A stretch of DNA of 64,000 nt from Lysobacter gummosus (GCF_001442805.1 NZ_CP011131.1:1-64000), one strand, 5' to 3'; counted from the stretch's first letter, positions 1-12,273 are shown. A program made the numbers and translations. The notes: a model not told the origin generated them from the letters alone.

Positions 1-1335
1 ATGGAAGCCTGGCCCCGCTGCCTTGAACGCCTCGAAGCCGAATTCCCGGTCGAGGACGTCCACACCTGGTTGAAACCGCTGCAGGCGACGCAGCGCGACA
101 CCAAGACCGTGCTCTACGCGCCGAACGCATTCGTGGTCGAACACGTGCGCGAACGCTACCTGGGCCGGATCCGCGAACTGCTGTCGTATTTCGCCGGCAG
201 CGACGACGTCAGCCTGGAAATCGGCTCGCTGCCGCGCATCGCGCCGTTGCCCGCGCGCGAGCCGGACATCGCCGTGAGCGCGCCGCGCCCGGTGGCGCCG
301 CCGGAGCCGTTCCAGGGCAATCTGGACAATCACTACACCTTCGACAACTTCGTCGAAGGCCGCAGCAACCAGCTCGGCCGCGCCGCGGCCTGGCAGGCGG
401 CGCAGAAACCCGGCGAACGCGCGCACAACCCGCTGCTGTTGTACGGGGGCACCGGCCTGGGCAAGACCCATCTGATGTTCGCCGCCGGCAACGCCATGCG
501 CGAGGCCAATCCGGCCATGCGGGTGATGTACCTGCGTTCGGAGCAGTTCTTCAGCGCAATGATGAAGGCGCTGCAGGACAAGACGATGGATCAGTTCAAG
601 CGCCAGTTCCAACGCGTGGACGCGCTGCTGATCGACGACATCCAGTTCTTCGCCGGCAAGGACCGCACCCAGGAAGAGTTCTTCCATACCTTTAATGCGC
701 TGTTCGACGGCAAGCAGCAGATCATCCTGACCTGCGACCGCTATCCGCGCGAGGTCGAGGGCCTGGAGCCGCGACTGAAGTCGCGCCTGGCCTGGGGCCT
801 GTCGGTGGCGATCGAGCCGCCGGACTTCGAGACCCGCGCCCAGATCGTGATTTCCAAGGCCAAGGAACGCGGCGCCGCGGTGCCGGAGGAAGTCGCCTTC
901 CTGCTGGCCAAGAAGATGCGCAGCAACGTGCGCGACCTGGAAGGCGCGCTCAACACCCTGACCGCGCGGGCCAACTTCACCGGCCGCGCCATCACCGTCG
1001 AGTTCGCGCAGGAAACCCTGCGCGACCTGTTGCGGGCGCAGCAGCACGCGATCGGCATCCCCAACATCCAGAAGACCGTGGCAGACTACTACGGCCTCCA
1101 GATCAAGGACTTGTTGTCGAAGCGGCGTACCCGTTCGCTCGCCCGTCCTCGCCAGGTCGCCATGGCGTTGACCAAGGAATTGACCGAACACTCGTTGCCG
1201 GAAATCGGCGACGCGTTCGCCGGCCGCGACCACACGACCGTTCTGCACGCCTGCCGTCAGATCCGCACGTTGATGGAAACCGACGGCAAGCTGCGGGAAG
1301 ACTGGGACAAGCTGATTCGTAAACTCAGCGAGTAA
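1..1335 (+). CDS. dnaA: Chromosomal replication initiator protein DnaA
   Basis: DnaA binds DnaA boxes at oriC, melts the origin and helps load DnaB. The 444-residue protein is of usual length. Domain I covers about residues 1-75, a proline-rich linker runs to about 105, and the AAA+ domain follows with Walker A GGTGLGKT at 149-156 and Walker B LLIDDIQ at 209-215. The C-terminal DNA-binding domain carries the DnaA signature (AGRDHTTV) near 407-414. The ATG is base 1 of the window, so any promoter lies outside. The order dnaA-dnaN-recF-gyrB is the classical origin-proximal order. Confidence 0.98.
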   Translation: MEAWPRCLERLEAEFPVEDVHTWLKPLQATQRDTKTVLYAPNAFVVEHVRERYLGRIRELLSYFAGSDDVSLEIGSLPRIAPLPAREPDIAVSAPRPVAPPEPFQGNLDNHYTFDNFVEGRSNQLGRAAAWQAAQKPGERAHNPLLLYGGTGLGKTHLMFAAGNAMREANPAMRVMYLRSEQFFSAMMKALQDKTMDQFKRQFQRVDALLIDDIQFFAGKDRTQEEFFHTFNALFDGKQQIILTCDRYPREVEGLEPRLKSRLAWGLSVAIEPPDFETRAQIVISKAKERGAAVPEEVAFLLAKKMRSNVRDLEGALNTLTARANFTGRAITVEFAQETLRDLLRAQQHAIGIPNIQKTVADYYGLQIKDLLSKRRTRSLARPRQVAMALTKELTEHSLPEIGDAFAGRDHTTVLHACRQIRTLMETDGKLREDWDKLIRKLSE

Positions 1336-2019
1336 GTCGTTCCGGCGGCGGCGGCAACGCCTAGCCGGAAGGAACGAAAGAACCGCTGTGTCGTACAAGC
1401 CGGGTGCGCGGTCGGTTGCACGGGCCATTGCATCGGCGGAAAGAAACGAAGTGCGCGTCGTAAGGCGGGTGTTGCGGTGGCTTCGAACCTGGAGCGCCAC
1501 GTTCGCCGATCACGCTTCGACGTATGGGCTCGACCGCGTTGCCGGCCGCGCTCATCGTCTGAGATCGCAGGACCGCTGCTGCAGGACTGTTGCCGGTACG
1601 TCGTAGGTCGTGTCGGGAAGCGTCGGGACCGTGAGGCGCGAAGGTTTGCGCGGAAGGAACGGGAACGCTGGAGGTGTCGCCAGCACGTACCGCGATTTCA
1701 GCCACCGCAGGGGCCGTGTCACCGAGGCGAGACACAAGGTAATTCGTAAACCACTGATGCGAAAGGCATAAGTTGGGGGACGAAAGACGCACAAGCTGTG
1801 GACAAGTTAGAGGCCGCCCAGAGGCGCCGAATTTATCCACAGGTTCTACCCGGTCCCCAAGGCCGGTTCTACCCGCTTTTGAAGTACCGAAAAACGTATG
1901 GATATCAAAGCGTTACATACGTTCTCCAACGTTTTTCGCCGCTCCACCTCCACCATGCTTTTGATTTATACATCTCTTTAGTAATTGGGCTTGCGCCCAC
2001 AGACGGCCAAGGGGTCCGC
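1336..2019. other. Probable oriC region between dnaA and dnaN
   Basis: This 684-bp gap holds no convincing gene; short open frames on both strands look like high-GC shadows. It contains two DnaA-box-like 9-mers (1797-1805 and 1833-1841), then an AT-richer tract at about 1885-1989, including TTGATTTATACATC at 1961-1974, that could be the unwinding element. The dnaA-dnaN gap is a common oriC location. Only two good boxes are visible by eye, so the assignment rests on position plus these elements. Confidence 0.7.
1797..1841. promoter_or_regulatory. Two DnaA boxes
   Basis: A perfect consensus box TTATCCACA lies on the + strand at 1833-1841. An inverted near-consensus box lies at 1797-1805, reading TTGTCCACA on the - strand (one mismatch). 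Their inverted arrangement next to an AT-rich tract fits an origin core. Confidence 0.75.
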
Positions 2020-3120
2020 ATGCGTTTCAGTCTGCAACGCGAAGTCTTTCTCAAGCCGTTGGCCCAAGTGGTCAATGTCGTCGAACGCCGGCAGACCTTG
2101 CCGGTCCTCGCCAACCTGCTCGTACAGGTCAAGGACGGACAGCTGTCGCTGACCGGTACCGATCTGGAAGTCGAGATGATTTCCCGCGTTGCGGTCGAGG
2201 ATGCGAAGGACGGCGAAACCACGATTCCAGCGCGCAAGCTGTTCGAAATCATTCGCGCCCTGCCCGACGGCAGCAAAGTCACGGTCAGCCAGACGGCGGA
2301 GAAGATCACTGTCCAGGCCGGCCGTTCGCGCTTCACTCTGGCCAGCCTGCCGGCTAACGACTTCCCGTCGATCGACGAAGTCGAAGCCACCGAGCGCGTG
2401 CGGGTGCCGGAAGCGGCGCTGAAGGAACTGATCGAACGCACCGCGTTCGCGATGGCCCAGCAGGACGTGCGCTATTACCTCAACGGTCTGCTGTTCGACC
2501 TGCGCGAGACCAGCCTGCGCTGCGTCGCTACCGACGGTCATCGCCTGGCCCTGTGCGAGGCGCCGTTCGAAGGCAACGCCCAGGCCAAGCGCCAGATCAT
2601 CGTGCCGCGCAAGGGCGTGCAGGAACTGCAGCGTCTGCTCGAAGGCGGCGATCGTGAGGTCGAGCTCGAAATGGGCCGCGGCCACATCCGCATCAAGCGC
2701 GACGATGTCACCTTCACCAGCAAGCTTATCGACGGCCGCTTCCCCGATTACGAGGCGGTGATTCCGATCGGCGCCGACAAGGAAGTGCGGATCGAGCGCG
2801 AAGTGCTGCGCGCCTCGCTGCAGCGCGCGGCGATTCTGTCGAACGAGAAGTACCGCGGGGTTCGCATCGAAGTCACCCCGGGCCAGCTCAAGATCAGCGC
2901 GCACAACCCCGAGCAGGAAGAAGCGCAGGAAGAAGTCGAAGCCGACACCAAGGTCGATGATCTGGCCGTGGGTTTCAACGTCAACTACCTGCTCGACGCC
3001 CTGACCGCCCTGCGCGACGAATACGTGGTCATCGCCTTGCGCGACGCCAACTCGTCGGCACTGGTGCGCGAGGCCTCGAACGAGCGTTGCCGCCATGTGG
3101 TGATGCCGCTGCGGCTCTGA
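2020..3120 (+). CDS. dnaN: DNA polymerase III beta sliding clamp
   Basis: DnaN forms the ring-shaped dimer that tethers replicative polymerases to DNA. The 366-residue product begins MRFSLQREVFLKPLAQVV, the usual beta-clamp N-terminus, and ends VVMPLRL, a typical clamp C-terminus. The frame is open upstream to 1798, but that extension runs through the DnaA boxes and AT-rich tract and adds unrelated sequence, so the ATG at 2020 is chosen. It is followed by a parS-like site and a strong terminator, so recF probably has its own promoter or is read by leakage. Confidence 0.97.
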   Translation: MRFSLQREVFLKPLAQVVNVVERRQTLPVLANLLVQVKDGQLSLTGTDLEVEMISRVAVEDAKDGETTIPARKLFEIIRALPDGSKVTVSQTAEKITVQAGRSRFTLASLPANDFPSIDEVEATERVRVPEAALKELIERTAFAMAQQDVRYYLNGLLFDLRETSLRCVATDGHRLALCEAPFEGNAQAKRQIIVPRKGVQELQRLLEGGDREVELEMGRGHIRIKRDDVTFTSKLIDGRFPDYEAVIPIGADKEVRIEREVLRASLQRAAILSNEKYRGVRIEVTPGQLKISAHNPEQEEAQEEVEADTKVDDLAVGFNVNYLLDALTALRDEYVVIALRDANSSALVREASNERCRHVVMPLRL

Positions 3121-3138
3121 TTTCGGATTATCGAGTCA

Positions 3139-3154
3139 GGTTCCACGTGGAACA
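3139..3154. promoter_or_regulatory. parS-like centromere site 1
   Basis: The 16-mer GGTTCCACGTGGAACA differs by one outer base from the palindrome TGTTCCACGTGGAACA, a variant of the bacterial parS consensus TGTTTCACGTGAAACA bound by ParB. It sits 18 bp after the dnaN stop and is the first of four copies within 1.6 kb. No parA or parB gene is in the window. Confidence 0.8.
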
Positions 3155-3156
3155 CG

Positions 3157-3186
3157 AAAACGCCCGGTTCTGAACCGGGCGTTTTT
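3157..3186. terminator. Rho-independent terminator after dnaN
   Basis: A 9-bp GC-rich stem (CGCCCGGTT at 3161-3169, AACCGGGCG at 3173-3181) with a 3-base loop is followed by a T run on + and preceded by AAAA, so it may work in both directions. The 260 bp between it and recF show nothing I can assign. Confidence 0.85.
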
Positions 3187-3446
3187 CGTTGGCGGGTCCG
3201 GATCTATGCGGGGCTCGGACCTGGCCGTAGCAGCCACGGCAGTCCATGGGTTCGGGGTCGCTCCGCTCCCGCCGCAGAGATTTCTCCGCAAAGCCTGTCC
3301 CGGCGGGTCTCCTGCTCGGTCCAATTGCCCGTGTAATCCGATGCTGGGTTTCGTGGCCCGTGCCATTTCCGCTGCGGTCGAGGCAACTCGCGCCCGAAAC
3401 CCCGCCCCGCCCGCCGCCCGTCAATCCAATCTGCGATCATTTCCCC

Positions 3447-4532
3447 ATGCATGTAACCCGCCTGGACGCCCGCGGTCTCCGCCGGTTCGCCGAAGTGAGC
3501 TTGTTGCCGGCGCCCGGGATCAACCTGATCACGGGCGAGAACGGCGCGGGCAAGACCAGTCTGCTCGAAGCCCTGCACCTGATGGCCTACGGCCGCAGTT
3601 TCCGTGGCCGCGTGCGCGACGGCCTGATCCGTTCCGGCGATCCGGCGCTGGAAATCTTCGTCGAATGGCAGGAGGTCCGCCGCGAACAGCGGCGCAAGGC
3701 CGGCCTGCGCCATAGCGGCCAGGATTGGGTCGGGCGGCTCGACGGTGCGGCCGTGTCCCAACTCGGCGAACTCTGCGCTGCCCTGGCCGTGGTCAGTTTC
3801 GAGCCCGGCAGCCATGCCCTGATCACCGGCGCCGCGGAAATCCGCCGGCGTTACCTCGATTGGGGCTTGTTCCACGTGGAACATGACTTCACTCCGCTGT
3901 GGCGCCGCTATACCCGGGCGCTGAAGCAGCGCAACGCCCTGCTCAAGGCCCGCGCCCGCGATGGGCAGTTGGATGCCTGGGATTGGGAGTTGGCCGAGTC
4001 CGGCGAGCCGTTGACCCGTCGGCGCCAGCAATACCTGGATGAGCTGCAGCCGCGATTCGCCGCCTTGGCCGCCGAACTCGCGCCGTCCCTGGGCGCCGTG
4101 CGCCTGGATTACCTGCCGGGCTGGCGTCGCGAGGAGTTTCCGCTGGCCGATGCCCTGCTCCTGGCCCGGGATCGCGATCAGCTGGCCGGCTATACCTCGG
4201 TCGGCCCGCACCGGGCCGACTGGCGGATCGGCTACGGTGCGATTCCCGGGCGCGAGGCTCTGTCGCGCGGCCAGGCCAAGCTGACTGCGTTGTCGGCCTT
4301 GCTGGCCCAGGCCGAACACCACGCGGCGATCCGCGGAGAATGGCCGGTGGTGGCGCTGGACGATCTTGCCTCTGAGCTGGATCGCAACCACCAGCAGCGG
4401 GTGTTGGAACGGTTGCTGGCGTCGAAAGCGCAGGTCTTCATCACCGGGACCGAGGCACCGCCGGCCTTGGCCGGGATGCAGGTCGAACTGACCAGGTTCC
4501 ACGTGGAACATGGTCAGCTGGTGGGCGGGTAA
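3447..4532 (+). CDS. recF: DNA replication and repair protein RecF
   Basis: RecF is an SMC-like ATPase that acts with RecO and RecR to load RecA on gapped DNA. The 361-residue protein begins MHVTRLDARGLRRF and has Walker A GENGAGKT at 30-37. The C-terminal part has the SMC-like signature (LSRGQAKL) and a Walker B region (VVALDDLASELD). The open frame extends upstream to 3246, but family alignment favours the ATG at 3447. Two parS-like palindromes are embedded in the coding sequence at 3868-3883 and 4495-4510, each encoding FHVEH. Confidence 0.95.
   Translation: MHVTRLDARGLRRFAEVSLLPAPGINLITGENGAGKTSLLEALHLMAYGRSFRGRVRDGLIRSGDPALEIFVEWQEVRREQRRKAGLRHSGQDWVGRLDGAAVSQLGELCAALAVVSFEPGSHALITGAAEIRRRYLDWGLFHVEHDFTPLWRRYTRALKQRNALLKARARDGQLDAWDWELAESGEPLTRRRQQYLDELQPRFAALAAELAPSLGAVRLDYLPGWRREEFPLADALLLARDRDQLAGYTSVGPHRADWRIGYGAIPGREALSRGQAKLTALSALLAQAEHHAAIRGEWPVVALDDLASELDRNHQQRVLERLLASKAQVFITGTEAPPALAGMQVELTRFHVEHGQLVGG
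3868..3883. promoter_or_regulatory. parS site 2 inside recF
   Basis: A perfect 16-bp palindrome TGTTCCACGTGGAACA within the recF coding sequence. It is a ParB-binding site type. Confidence 0.87.
4495..4510. promoter_or_regulatory. parS-like site 3 at the 3' end of recF
   Basis: GGTTCCACGTGGAACA, the same 16-mer as at 3139-3154, lies within the last ten codons of recF. Confidence 0.8.
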
Positions 4533-7451
<2,919 letters not shown>

Positions 7452-7459
7452 CCCGCAAG

Positions 7460-7495
7460 CGCCCGATCCGGCCGTAACGGCCGGACCATCGGGCG
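7460..7495. other. Hairpin just after gyrB
   Basis: Nested inverted repeats CGCCCGAT...ATCGGGCG (7460-7467, 7488-7495) and CCGGCCG...CGGCCGG (7468-7474, 7478-7484) form a strong stem-loop 8 bp after the gyrB stop. No T run follows, so it may be a Rho-type or mRNA-stabilising structure rather than an intrinsic terminator. The next 120 bp before the following gene show nothing else. Confidence 0.6.
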
Positions 7496-7617
7496 ACCCA
7501 CGCGACGGCGCGCGCGAGCGCGCCCTCGCCGCGTCGCCGGCGTCGCCGCCGGCCGCGTTCGACGATGCGATCGCGCCAACCGCGTCGCACGCACACGCAG
7601 GCTCATCGCCAGCGTCC

Positions 7618-8337
7618 TTGTTCGCCGCTGTTGGCGGATTCTTCCTCGACCTGTCGCTGGCGATCGCATTGCTCGCCGGTCTGTCGCTGCTTGGCGTGGC
7701 CGCGGTCGGCTTCGCGCAGGGATTGCGCGGCATCGATTCTGCGCAAATCGCGCTCGATCCCCTGCTTTTGGTCGTCGTCAGCCTGGTCGCGACCGCGATC
7801 AGCGCCTTGTTCGTCTACTACTTTCGTCGAAATGCGAACCCGGTCGAACGGGCCGAATCGTGGCGCGCGTTGTGGCATCGATCGAGCTGGGGATGGATCG
7901 CTTTCGCGTTGATCGCATGCAGCGGCTACAGCGCCGTTGTCAGCGCGTTCGCGCAAGAAATGGGGATCGACATCACCCCGACCAATCAGGTGCTCGGCGA
8001 AATCATCCGCACGCATCCGCGCTCGCTGCTGATCTTCGCGGTGCTGATCGCGCCGGCCTACGAAGAACTCTTGTTCCGTCGTGTGCTGTTCGGCCGTCTG
8101 TGGGCCGCCGGACGGCCGTGGCTGGGCGTGGCGCTGAGTTCGGCCGCCTTCGCGCTGGTCCACGAACCGCCGGGCCTGGGCGTCAGCAGCGGCTGGGGCA
8201 TGTTGCTGCTGTGGTCGGTGTACGCGCTGATGGGCGCGTTGTTCGCCTGGATCTACCGCCGCACCGGCAGCTTGTGGACGGCGTATCTGGCCCACGCCGG
8301 CAACAATCTGATCGCCTGTCTGGCCCTGCTCGCCTGA
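7618..8337 (+). CDS. CPBP family intramembrane metalloprotease
   Basis: A 239-residue integral membrane protein with about six hydrophobic segments. It carries the CPBP (Abi, CAAX-protease-like) motifs: EExxxR as EELLFR at 149-154, a His at 182 (VHEPP) and HAGNN at 226-230. Family members cleave membrane-embedded peptides or act in bacteriocin self-immunity; the substrate here is unknown. The only possible start in the frame is TTG at 7618: the frame is open back to 7429 but contains no ATG or GTG. It stands alone between gyrB and an M48 protease gene. Confidence 0.82.
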   Translation: MFAAVGGFFLDLSLAIALLAGLSLLGVAAVGFAQGLRGIDSAQIALDPLLLVVVSLVATAISALFVYYFRRNANPVERAESWRALWHRSSWGWIAFALIACSGYSAVVSAFAQEMGIDITPTNQVLGEIIRTHPRSLLIFAVLIAPAYEELLFRRVLFGRLWAAGRPWLGVALSSAAFALVHEPPGLGVSSGWGMLLLWSVYALMGALFAWIYRRTGSLWTAYLAHAGNNLIACLALLA

Positions 8338-8420
8338 GCCGCAGCGTCCGCGTTCGGCTATTGACGATTTGTTAATCCAGGCCGGGCTACAACGGTCGAA
8401 TCGCTTTGGGGAACGCTGGT

Positions 8421-9224
8421 ATGAAACGTCTTGTGCTGGGGCTGTCGATCGCATCCCTGGTCGCCGCCTGCGCCACCACCACCTCGCCCACCGGGCGCAC
8501 TCAGCATGTCGGCGCGATCTCGAAAGCGCAGCTCGACCAGATGGGCGCGCAGGCGTTCGAGGAGACCAAGAGCAAAGAGCGGCTGAGCACCGACGCTCGC
8601 CAGAACGCCTATGTGCGCTGCGTGGTCAATTCGATCACAGGGCAGCTGCCGCCGGGCTGGCAATCCAACTGGGAAGTGGCGGTTTTCGTCGATTCTTCGC
8701 CCAACGCCTTTGCCCTGCCGGGCGGGAAGGTTGGCGTAAACACGGGAATTTTCACGGTCGCGAAGAATCAGGACCAACTTGCGGCGGTGATTTCGCATGA
8801 AATCGGCCACGTGGTTTCGCGTCATCACGATGAGCGCATCACCCGCCAGATGGGCAGTCAGGCCGCGTTGAACATCCTGGGCACCTTGATGGGCGCGCGC
8901 TACGGCGACGGCGCCGCCAGCGCGACCAGTCAGCTCGGCGGAGCGGCGCTGCAGACCGCGTTCCTGCTGCCGGGCTCGCGCACCCAGGAAAGCGAGGCCG
9001 ACGTGGTCGGCCAGCGCCTGATGGCGCAGGCCGGCTACGACCCGCGGCAGGCGGTGAACCTGTGGCAGAACATGATTTCCGCCAGCAGTTCGCGGCCGCC
9101 GCAATGGCTGTCCACCCACCCCGATCCGCAGTCGCGCATCCACGAGTTGAACGCCCGCGCCGGGTCGCTGATTCCGGTTTACGAACAGGCCCGTGCGGCC
9201 GGCCGTACGCCCAAGTGTGGATGA
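8421..9224 (+). CDS. M48 family metalloprotease lipoprotein
   Basis: A 267-residue zinc protease of the Oma1/HtpX-like M48C group, resembling E. coli LoiP and YcaL, probably anchored to a membrane facing the periplasm and involved in envelope quality control. A lipoprotein signal ends in LVAAC with Cys17 as the lipidation site. Zinc motif HEIGH is at 126-130, and the downstream glutamate lies in ESEAD. The ATG at 8421 gives a proper signal peptide; the ATG five codons upstream adds nothing. A TTGACG at 8361-8366 may be the -35 element of its promoter. Confidence 0.88.
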   Translation: MKRLVLGLSIASLVAACATTTSPTGRTQHVGAISKAQLDQMGAQAFEETKSKERLSTDARQNAYVRCVVNSITGQLPPGWQSNWEVAVFVDSSPNAFALPGGKVGVNTGIFTVAKNQDQLAAVISHEIGHVVSRHHDERITRQMGSQAALNILGTLMGARYGDGAASATSQLGGAALQTAFLLPGSRTQESEADVVGQRLMAQAGYDPRQAVNLWQNMISASSSRPPQWLSTHPDPQSRIHELNARAGSLIPVYEQARAAGRTPKCG

Positions 9225-9361
9225 AGTCGAGTGTGAAAAGGATGTGCAGACCCGTATCGCGCCGCCCCAGGTTTCTGTTAGGTTGGCGGCCCCTTGGCCT
9301 TGCGCCGTCCCGCCGCGAGGCCCTACGGTCTGCGGCCGCTGAGCTCTTTTGAGGTGAGTCC

Positions 9362-10615
9362 ATGAACAAGCAACCCACCCGCCGTAGCACCCTGCTCGCC
9401 GCCGCCATCGGCGCGGTGGTGCTGTTCGGCGCTGTTCCCCAGGCCGCCGCTCAGCAGGACACCGAGCGTCAGACCGAGAAGCGCGAGAACGCCAGCAACC
9501 TTCGCGACAACGGCCGCGCCAACTCGCGCCGGAACAAGAGCGACGACGGCAAGAAGGTCGAGAACCAGTACCCGAACGCGACCCGCGTCGCGCCGGACGC
9601 CAAGGCCTCGTCGAAGGGCGGCACCAAGCTGCAGAAGATGATGGACGCGTTCAACAAGGAAAAGCCCGCCGACGCGCGCGCCCAGGCCGATGCGATCATC
9701 GCCGACACCGGGCTGAACCCGTACGAGCGTTCCTTCGCCGCCCAGATCGGCTTCCAGGTCGCCTACGACGCCGACGACAACAAGGCCGCGATGGAGTACC
9801 TGAAGAAGGCCATCGACATCAACGGCCTGGACAACAACAGCCATTTCGACCGCATGTTCGTCCTGGCCCAGCTGCAGTTGCAGGAAGAGCAGTACACCGA
9901 GTCGCTGGCGACGATGGACCGCTTCCTGACCGAATCCAAGAGCACCAAGCCCGAGCACCTGATCGTCAAGGGCAACGCCCTGTACCGTCTGGAGCGCCAC
10001 GCGGAGGCCGCCAAGGTCATCAAGGCCGCGATCGACGCCTCGCCCGAGCCCAAGGCCGAGTGGCAGCAGTTGCTGATGGCCACCTACGTGGAAAGCAATC
10101 AGGGCGCCGAAGCGGCCAAGGTCGCCGAAGCCATCGCCGCCAAGTCGCCCAACGACAAGCGCGCGCAGATGAACGTCGCCGCGGTCTACTCGCAGTCGGA
10201 CATGCTCGACAAGGCCGCCGTGGTGCTCGAGAAGATGCGCGCCGCCGGCCAGTTCACCGAAGACAAGGACTACCGCCAGCTCTACTCCACCTATCTGAAT
10301 CTGGATGGCAAGGAGAAGGAAGCGGCGGGCGTCATCAACGAGGGCCTGGAAAAGGGCATCCTCAAGCCGGACTACCAGGCCTACGTGGCGCTGGCGCAGT
10401 CCTATTACTTCTCCGATCAGGCTGGCAAGTCGATCGATGCGTACAAGAAAGCGGCTCCGCTCGCACCAGACGGTGAGACGTACCTGAATCTCGCCCGTGT
10501 ACTGTGGCAGGAAGACCGCATCCCCGAGGCCAAGGAAGCTGCCCAGCAGGCGATCTCAAAGGGCGTTAAGAAGCCCGATGACGCCAAGAAGATTCTCGCG
10601 CTGAAAGGCAAGTAA
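9362..10615 (+). CDS. Exported TPR-repeat protein upstream of tonB
   Basis: A 417-residue protein with a signal peptide (about 1-29, ending AAAQQ) and a charged low-complexity segment to about 80. The rest is alpha-helical and made of tetratricopeptide-like repeats (for example KAAMEYLKKAIDINGLD, EQYTESLATMDRFLTES, QAGKSIDAYKKAAPLAPDG). TPR domains mediate protein-protein contacts. It is predicted to be periplasmic and lies directly upstream of tonB, so a scaffolding role for the Ton machinery is possible but is inference only. An AGGTGAGTC ribosome binding site precedes the ATG. Confidence 0.8.
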   Translation: MNKQPTRRSTLLAAAIGAVVLFGAVPQAAAQQDTERQTEKRENASNLRDNGRANSRRNKSDDGKKVENQYPNATRVAPDAKASSKGGTKLQKMMDAFNKEKPADARAQADAIIADTGLNPYERSFAAQIGFQVAYDADDNKAAMEYLKKAIDINGLDNNSHFDRMFVLAQLQLQEEQYTESLATMDRFLTESKSTKPEHLIVKGNALYRLERHAEAAKVIKAAIDASPEPKAEWQQLLMATYVESNQGAEAAKVAEAIAAKSPNDKRAQMNVAAVYSQSDMLDKAAVVLEKMRAAGQFTEDKDYRQLYSTYLNLDGKEKEAAGVINEGLEKGILKPDYQAYVALAQSYYFSDQAGKSIDAYKKAAPLAPDGETYLNLARVLWQEDRIPEAKEAAQQAISKGVKKPDDAKKILALKGK

Positions 10616-10641
10616 TTTCAGTGTGTAGAGGCCAACCGCGC

Positions 10642-10670
10642 TTGGAACCTGTGACGCGGTTTGGTATATG
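10642..10670 (+). promoter_or_regulatory. Candidate sigma-70 promoter for tonB
   Basis: TTGGAA at 10642-10647 and TATATG at 10665-10670 are separated by exactly 17 bases, a good housekeeping promoter arrangement about 90 bp ahead of the chosen tonB start. I see no obvious Fur box. Confidence 0.55.
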
Positions 10671-10761
10671 CTAGGAGGTTCCCGCGACTGGAAACGGTTG
10701 CAGGAACCGAACGATGGCCCGCGGCGCCCCGGCGTCCGGAAACACCTCCCGAGCTGACGGC

Positions 10762-11439
10762 ATGACGCAAGACCTCGAACTCCAAGTTAGGAATGATGAC
10801 GACCGCGAAGGTTTGAACTGGGCACGTATTGCCGGTATCTCCTGCGCGATCGCCGTGCATGCCGCGGCGCTCCTGCTGTTGCTGGCCCCGATGACACCGC
10901 CCGCGCAGCAGCAGGAAAAAGAGGAGGTGACGATGGTCAACATCATCAAGCCGCCGCCGCCGCCCCCGCCGCCGCCGCCGCCGCCGCCGGAACCGCCCAA
11001 GGAGCTCAAGCAGCCTCCGAAGGAACTGTCCCCGCCGCGACCGACCCCGACCCCTCCGCCGCCGGAACAACCGCCGGTCGAGAACCTGGATCCGAGCCCG
11101 ATCGATCCGCCCGCGCCGCCGCCGGCTCCGCCCGCGCCGCCGACGGCCGCCAGCGATATCGGCTCGAGCGTGGACCCGTCCTCGCGTCGTCTGAATCCGC
11201 CGAAGTACCCGCCGACCGAAGCCCGTCAGGGCGTGGGCGGTACCGTAGTCCTCGTGATCAGCATCGACGGCCAGGGCAACGTGCTGGACGTGCAGGTCGA
11301 GAAGTCCAGCCGTAACCGTAATCTGGACCGAGCGGCCATGGATGCCGCACGCAAGTGGCGCTTCAATCCTGAAATGCGCAACGGTCAGCCGGTCGCAAGT
11401 CGCGTCCGCGTGCCCGTGGATTTCGTCCCGCCGACCTGA
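10762..11439 (+). CDS. tonB: Energy transducer TonB
   Basis: TonB couples the inner-membrane proton motive force, through ExbB-ExbD, to outer-membrane TonB-dependent receptors. The 225-residue product has one N-terminal membrane helix (about 22-44) with a His at 33, a proline-rich periplasmic spacer (about 64-125, including a run of 13 prolines), and a C-terminal TonB domain (PPKYPPTEARQGVGGTVVL... to ... VPVDFVPPT). The ATG at 10762 matches the expected cytoplasmic tail; an in-frame ATG at 10714 would add 16 residues. exbB follows after 84 bp. Confidence 0.93.
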   Translation: MTQDLELQVRNDDDREGLNWARIAGISCAIAVHAAALLLLLAPMTPPAQQQEKEEVTMVNIIKPPPPPPPPPPPPPEPPKELKQPPKELSPPRPTPTPPPPEQPPVENLDPSPIDPPAPPPAPPAPPTAASDIGSSVDPSSRRLNPPKYPPTEARQGVGGTVVLVISIDGQGNVLDVQVEKSSRNRNLDRAAMDAARKWRFNPEMRNGQPVASRVRVPVDFVPPT

Positions 11440-11523
11440 TCGGGGTCCAGGGACTGTCGTAAGTCACTTTACGTAATACGTACTACCTTCTTTCCTTTCC
11501 ACGACATTACAAAGGTAAGCGTC

Positions 11524-12273
11524 ATGCTGCAGCAAACCACTACCGCCGCCGCTGGAGGCTCCAACGCAGAAGCGCTCCAGCAGATGAGCTTCATGCATCT
11601 GGCGCAGAACTTCGATTTCGTGGGCTGGGTCGTGTTCATCACGCTCCTGCTGATGTCGGTTCTGTCGGTGTACTGGATCGTCATCAATTTCGTTAAGAAC
11701 CTGCGCCTGCGCGGCTCTTCGGACCGCGTCGTCAGCACGTTCTGGGAAACCCCGAACGCCCAGGACGCCATCCGTTACATGGAAGAGCAGTCGCGCAGCG
11801 AGCCGTTCTCGAAGATCGCGCTCGATGCCGCTCAGGCCGCCGCTCACCACCAGCGCCACGAAGGTTCGCGCCTGGTCGAGTCGCTGAACCGCTCGGAGTT
11901 CGTTGATCGCGCCCTGCGTCAGGCCGTGACCCGCGAAAGCTCGCGTCTGGAAGCCGGTCTGACCGTGCTCGCCACCGTCGGTTCGACCGCTCCGTTCGTC
12001 GGTCTGCTCGGCACCGTGTGGGGCATCTACCACGCCCTGCTGCGCCTGGGCGCCAGCGGCGAGTCCTCGATTCAGGCCGTGGCCGGCCCGGTCGGTGAAG
12101 CGCTGATCATGACCGCCATCGGTCTGTTCGTCGCCATCCCGGCGGTGCTCGCATACAACTTCTTCGTGCGCCTGAACCGCGTCACGAACAACAAGTTCGA
12201 CACCTTCGCGCACGACCTGCACGACTTCTTCGCTACCGGCTCGCGCGTCGGCGAAGTCGGCGGCAAGCGTTAA
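11524..12273 (+). CDS. exbB: MotA/TolQ/ExbB proton channel family protein
   Basis: ExbB forms the pentameric scaffold of the Ton motor in the inner membrane. The 249-residue protein has a first membrane helix at about 36-58, a large cytoplasmic loop, and two further helices (TVGSTAPFVGLLGTVWGIYHAL and EALIMTAIGLFVAIPAVLAYN), which are the conserved ExbB/TolQ segments. It sits between tonB and exbD. Confidence 0.94.
   Translation: MLQQTTTAAAGGSNAEALQQMSFMHLAQNFDFVGWVVFITLLLMSVLSVYWIVINFVKNLRLRGSSDRVVSTFWETPNAQDAIRYMEEQSRSEPFSKIALDAAQAAAHHQRHEGSRLVESLNRSEFVDRALRQAVTRESSRLEAGLTVLATVGSTAPFVGLLGTVWGIYHALLRLGASGESSIQAVAGPVGEALIMTAIGLFVAIPAVLAYNFFVRLNRVTNNKFDTFAHDLHDFFATGSRVGEVGGKR

Noticed and set aside
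1361..1840. - strand frame of 159 codons in the dnaA-dnaN gap
   Set aside because: Runs through the DnaA boxes, no ribosome binding site, no recognisable protein pattern; likely non-coding origin DNA.
1798..2019. Upstream extension of dnaN to a GTG at 1798
   Set aside because: Would add 74 residues unlike any beta clamp and encode across the origin elements; the ATG at 2020 gives the canonical N-terminus.
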